A stretch of DNA of 31,351 nucleotides, from the NCBI GenBank assembly GCA_035699085.1, contig DASSBG010000037.1:1-31351 (forward strand), read 5' to 3'. Under the pieces are notes generated by a model that was not told where the DNA came from, ran no database searches, and was given only the letters and a program-made list of their open reading frames with translations. The stretch comes from DASSBG01 sp035699085. Its GTDB lineage: Bacteria > Pseudomonadota > Gammaproteobacteria > Xanthomonadales > Rhodanobacteraceae. This document shows, piece after piece, positions 29,103 through 31,351 of this stretch (its first letter is position 1; each line of letters opens with the position of its first letter). Both the position numbers and the translations under genes were made by a program.

Positions 29103-30446
29103 TCAGAGAATGTAACGGCTCAGGTCTTCGTCGTGGACCAGGTCGGCCAGGTGCTTGTCGACATAATCGGCGTCGATCGTATACTTTTCCCCGCTTTTGT
29201 CCGACGCTTCGTAGGAGATCGTCTCCAGAAGCCGCTCCATCACCGTATGCAGGCGGCGGGCGCCGATGTTCTCGGTGCGCTCGTTGACCTGGAAGGCCAC
29301 GTTCGCCAGCCGGTCGACGCCGGAGTCGTCGAACTCGAGGGTCACGCCCTCGGTGTGCATCAATGCCACGTATTGCTTGGTCAGCGCGTTGTGTGGCTCG
29401 CGCAGGATGCGCTTGAAGTCATCCACCGACAACGCCGACAGCTCGACGCGGATCGGCAGGCGGCCCTGCAACTCCGGGATCAGGTCCGACGGCTTGGCCA
29501 GCGAGAAGGCGCCGGAGGCGATGAACAGGATGTGGTCGGTCTTGATGGCGCCGTACTTGGTCGACACCGTCGAGCCCTCGACCAGCGGCAGCAGGTCGCG
29601 CTGCACGCCCTCGCGGCTGACGCCGGCGCCGCCCCAGTCGCTGCGCTGGGCGACCTTGTCGATTTCGTCGAGGAATACGATGCCGTTCTGCTCGCAGCTT
29701 TCGATGGCCTGGGCGCGCAGCTCCTCGTCGTTGATCAGGTTGCCGGCCTCCTCCTCGACCAGCAGCGGCAGCGCCGCCTTCACCGTCAGCTTGCGCTTCT
29801 GGGTCTTGCCGCCGCCGATGTTCTGGAACATCTGGCGCAGCTGCTGGCCCATGTCCTCCATGCCCGGCGGCGACATGATCTCGACGCCGAGGTTCATGGA
29901 AAACTCCAGCTCGATCTCGCGCTCGTCCAGGGCGCCTTCCCGCAGTTGCTTGCGCAGCTTCTGGCGGGTCTCGCTGTCGTCCCCGGCCGCCGGCTGCGCC
30001 ACTTCGTTCCAGTCGCTCGGCTGGGCCCGGCGGCGCGGCAGGAGTGCATCCAGTACGCGGTCCTCGGCGCGGTCCTCGGCCTGGCTGCGCACCCGCGACT
30101 TGGCCAGCTCGCGCACCAGCTTGTAGGCGCCGTCGGCGAGGTCGCGGATGATCGACTCCACATCCTTGCCGACGTAGCCGACCTCCGTGAACTTGGTCGC
30201 CTCGACCTTGACGAAGGGCGCATTGGCCAGCGTCGCCAGGCGCCGGGCGATCTCGGTCTTGCCGACGCCGGTGGGGCCTATCATCAGGATGTTCTTGGGT
30301 GTGATCTCGTCACGCATTGCCGGCTCGACCTGCATCCGCCGCCAGCGGTTGCGCAGGGCGATGGCGACGGCGCGCTTGGCGTCGTGCTGGCCGATGATGA
30401 AGCGGTCGAGTTCGTTGACGATTTCGCGGGGCGTGAGTTCAGACAT
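29103..30446 (-). CDS. hslU: HslU, ATPase subunit of the HslUV protease
   Basis: HslU is an AAA+ unfoldase that feeds proteins into HslV under heat and stress. The 447-residue product has Walker A at 57-64 (GPTGVGKT), the pore loop G90-Y-V-G with the following KDVESIIRDL helix, the intermediate domain (about 110-240), Walker B IVFLDEIDKVAQ, and the C-terminal tail DLSRYIL, which inserts into HslV to activate it. The ATG at 30446 begins MSELTPREIVNELDRFI, the family start. It follows hslV; the 104-base gap between them is filled by a repeat element, which is wider than usual for this pair. Confidence 0.97.
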   Translation of the reverse strand: MSELTPREIVNELDRFIIGQHDAKRAVAIALRNRWRRMQVEPAMRDEITPKNILMIGPTGVGKTEIARRLATLANAPFVKVEATKFTEVGYVGKDVESIIRDLADGAYKLVRELAKSRVRSQAEDRAEDRVLDALLPRRRAQPSDWNEVAQPAAGDDSETRQKLRKQLREGALDEREIELEFSMNLGVEIMSPPGMEDMGQQLRQMFQNIGGGKTQKRKLTVKAALPLLVEEEAGNLINDEELRAQAIESCEQNGIVFLDEIDKVAQRSDWGGAGVSREGVQRDLLPLVEGSTVSTKYGAIKTDHILFIASGAFSLAKPSDLIPELQGRLPIRVELSALSVDDFKRILREPHNALTKQYVALMHTEGVTLEFDDSGVDRLANVAFQVNERTENIGARRLHTVMERLLETISYEASDKSGEKYTIDADYVDKHLADLVHDEDLSRYIL

Positions 30447-30455
30447 GGCTTCGCC

Positions 30456-30572
30456 GGGAATGGGGAATGGAGAATCGGGAATGGGGAACAGCGGAAAAGC
30501 CGCTTGCGGAAGCGGTCACGAGAATCCGAGCGGTTTGCTCGACCGACTCCCTATTCCCCATTCTCGATTCCC
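30456..30572. repeat. Composite repeat, copy A (hslU-hslV gap)
   Basis: GGGAATGGGGAATGG-type units (30456-30488) are followed by GCGGAAAAGCCGCTTGCGG (30491-30509) and, at the other end, the same GGGAATNG motif inverted (30548-30572). The inverted ends suggest a mobile or formerly mobile short element. Its right end supplies the last six codons and the stop of hslV. A related copy lies at 31173-31253. Confidence 0.75.
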
Positions 30573-31105
30573 AGCTCTTCGATCGTGAGGTTGTGGTTGG
30601 TGTAGATGCAGATGTCGGCGGCGATGTTGAGGGCTTTCTCGACGATGGCGCGCGCGTCGTGTTCGGAATGCTCGAGCAGGGCGCGGGCCGCGGCCAGCGC
30701 GTACGGGCCGCCGGAGCCGATCGCCAGCAGGCCGTGCTCGGGCTCCAGCACGTCGCCGTTGCCGGAGATCAGCAGCGAGGCATCCTTGTCGGCCACCGCC
30801 AGCATCGCCTCGAGGCGGCCGAGGCGACGGTCGGTGCGCCATTCCTTGGCCAATTCGACCGCCGAGCGCGTGAGGTTGCCGCCGTGGCGGGTCAGCTTCT
30901 CCTCGAACAGCTCGAACAAGGTGAAGGCGTCGGCGGTGGCGCCGGCGAAGCCGGCCAGCACCTTGCCGCCGCCCAGCCGCCGGATCTTGCGGGCGTTGGC
31001 CTTGGCGACGGTATTGCCGAGGGTGACCTGGCCGTCGCCGCCGATCACGACCTGGTCGCCACGGCGCACGGAGATGATGGTGGTGGCGTGGTAGCTGTCG
31101 CTCAT
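30551..31105 (-). CDS. hslV: HslV, peptidase subunit of the HslUV protease
   Basis: HslV is the proteasome-like threonine peptidase, a dodecamer in the cytoplasm. The 184-residue product reads MSDSYHATTIISVRRGDQVV; the nucleophile is expected to be T8, after removal of a seven-residue propeptide (E. coli HslV loses only Met). GDGQVTLGNTVAK and ARKIRRL are conserved active-site-wall segments. The C-terminus GIENGE is atypical: it follows the usual NLTIEEL and is encoded by a GGGAATCGAGAATGGGG repeat, so the natural tail may have been replaced by the repeat. It lies between xerC and hslU on the same strand. Confidence 0.96.
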   Translation of the reverse strand: MSDSYHATTIISVRRGDQVVIGGDGQVTLGNTVAKANARKIRRLGGGKVLAGFAGATADAFTLFELFEEKLTRHGGNLTRSAVELAKEWRTDRRLGRLEAMLAVADKDASLLISGNGDVLEPEHGLLAIGSGGPYALAAARALLEHSEHDARAIVEKALNIAADICIYTNHNLTIEELGIENGE

Positions 31106-31172
31106 CGGCGGGCCTTCGGCGGGGTCAGGCCCTGAACATGCGGACGCGCCGCCGCGATTCCAAGCGGGGACG

Positions 31173-31253
31173 GCGGAAAGCGGCTAGCGGAAAGCGGTGA
31201 GCGGAAAAGGCCGGCGCCCGGCGCTACTGCCGATTCCCCATTCCCCGTTCCCG
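31173..31253. repeat. Composite repeat, copy B (xerC-hslV gap)
   Basis: Two tandem 14-base units, GCGGAAAGCGGCTA and GCGGAAAGCGGTGA, and a partial third (31173-31210) are followed by CGATTCCCCATTCCCCGTTCC (31231-31251, given here only as the inverted GGGAATG-type motif). It shares both motif types with copy A and lies on the other side of hslV. The 172-base xerC-hslV gap would also have to hold any hslV promoter. Confidence 0.7.
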
Positions 31254-31277
31254 CGAGCGCAGCGAGCACGCAAAGCG

Positions 31278-31351
31278 CTAGCGTTTGCGAGCCCTGGGAT
31301 GTGCGGCGTCATAAACCCTGGCCAGGTGCTGGAAGTCGAGATGCGTGTAGA
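31278..31351 (-). CDS. xerC: Tyrosine recombinase XerC, C-terminal end
   Basis: Only the last 23 codons are inside the window; the 5' part lies beyond the right edge. They read YTHLDFQHLARVYDAAHPRA and end RKR. This is the XerC terminus: its first residue is the catalytic tyrosine that attacks DNA at dif, and the C-terminal helix contacts XerD. XerC/XerD resolve chromosome dimers. The order xerC-hslV-hslU is common in gammaproteobacteria. XerD ends differently, so the assignment is firm despite the short stretch. Confidence 0.93.
   Translation of the reverse strand, partial: YTHLDFQHLARVYDAAHPRARKR

Overview
The window is a chromosomal replication-origin region from a GC-rich gammaproteobacterium, most likely of the order Xanthomonadales (Lysobacterales). 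Three things point there: the gene order gyrB - TPR protein - tonB - exbB - exbD - exbD - pdxJ next to dnaA-dnaN-recF, which I recall from Xanthomonas; the long coding frames with strong third-position G/C bias; and the many short palindromic intergenic repeats of xanthomonad style (GGTTGGCGGTGAGC-, GGGTTACGCGCC- and GGGAATGGGGAAT-type). No prophage, IS element, CRISPR array, rRNA or tRNA was seen.

Left part (1-6638). An empty, repeat-bearing 372-base end is followed by aroE (shikimate dehydrogenase), a small membrane protein, a divergent pair made of a RimK-like ATP-grasp ligase and a GNAT acetyltransferase, a secreted DUF885 protein, a CPBP-type membrane protease gene broken by an out-of-frame deletion, and another small membrane protein.

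Middle left (6700-13988). acs, a 4'-phosphopantetheinyl transferase and pdxJ form a rightward operon with two 4-base GTGA overlaps. It converges on a leftward TonB energy-transduction operon (tonB-exbB-exbD1-exbD2), preceded by a secreted TPR protein.

Origin core (14125-24400). gyrB, recF, dnaN and dnaA all lie on the minus strand. rpmH, rnpA, yidC and mnmE diverge on the plus strand. The dnaA-dnaN gap holds DnaA-box-like 9-mers, a tandem 11-mer and an AT-rich palindrome, and is the likely oriC. Three parS-like ParB sites lie in and just after recF, two of them written in the codons for Phe-His-Val-Glu. So initiation, the sliding clamp, gyrase and segregation sites all fall within about 6 kb.

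Right part (24468-31351). It holds a Nu-class (YfcG-like) glutathione transferase, 7Fe ferredoxin fdxA, a secreted S9 dipeptidyl peptidase, and a leftward xerC-hslV-hslU-(unknown protein)-DUF971 cluster. xerC is cut by the window edge at its catalytic tyrosine. hslV is flanked by two copies of a composite repeat, one of which encodes its last codons.

Most genes are conserved housekeeping genes. The points most worth a second look are the parS/oriC architecture, the decayed CPBP gene, the ATP-grasp/GNAT pair, the unknown protein with an internal duplication downstream of hslU, and the repeat families.
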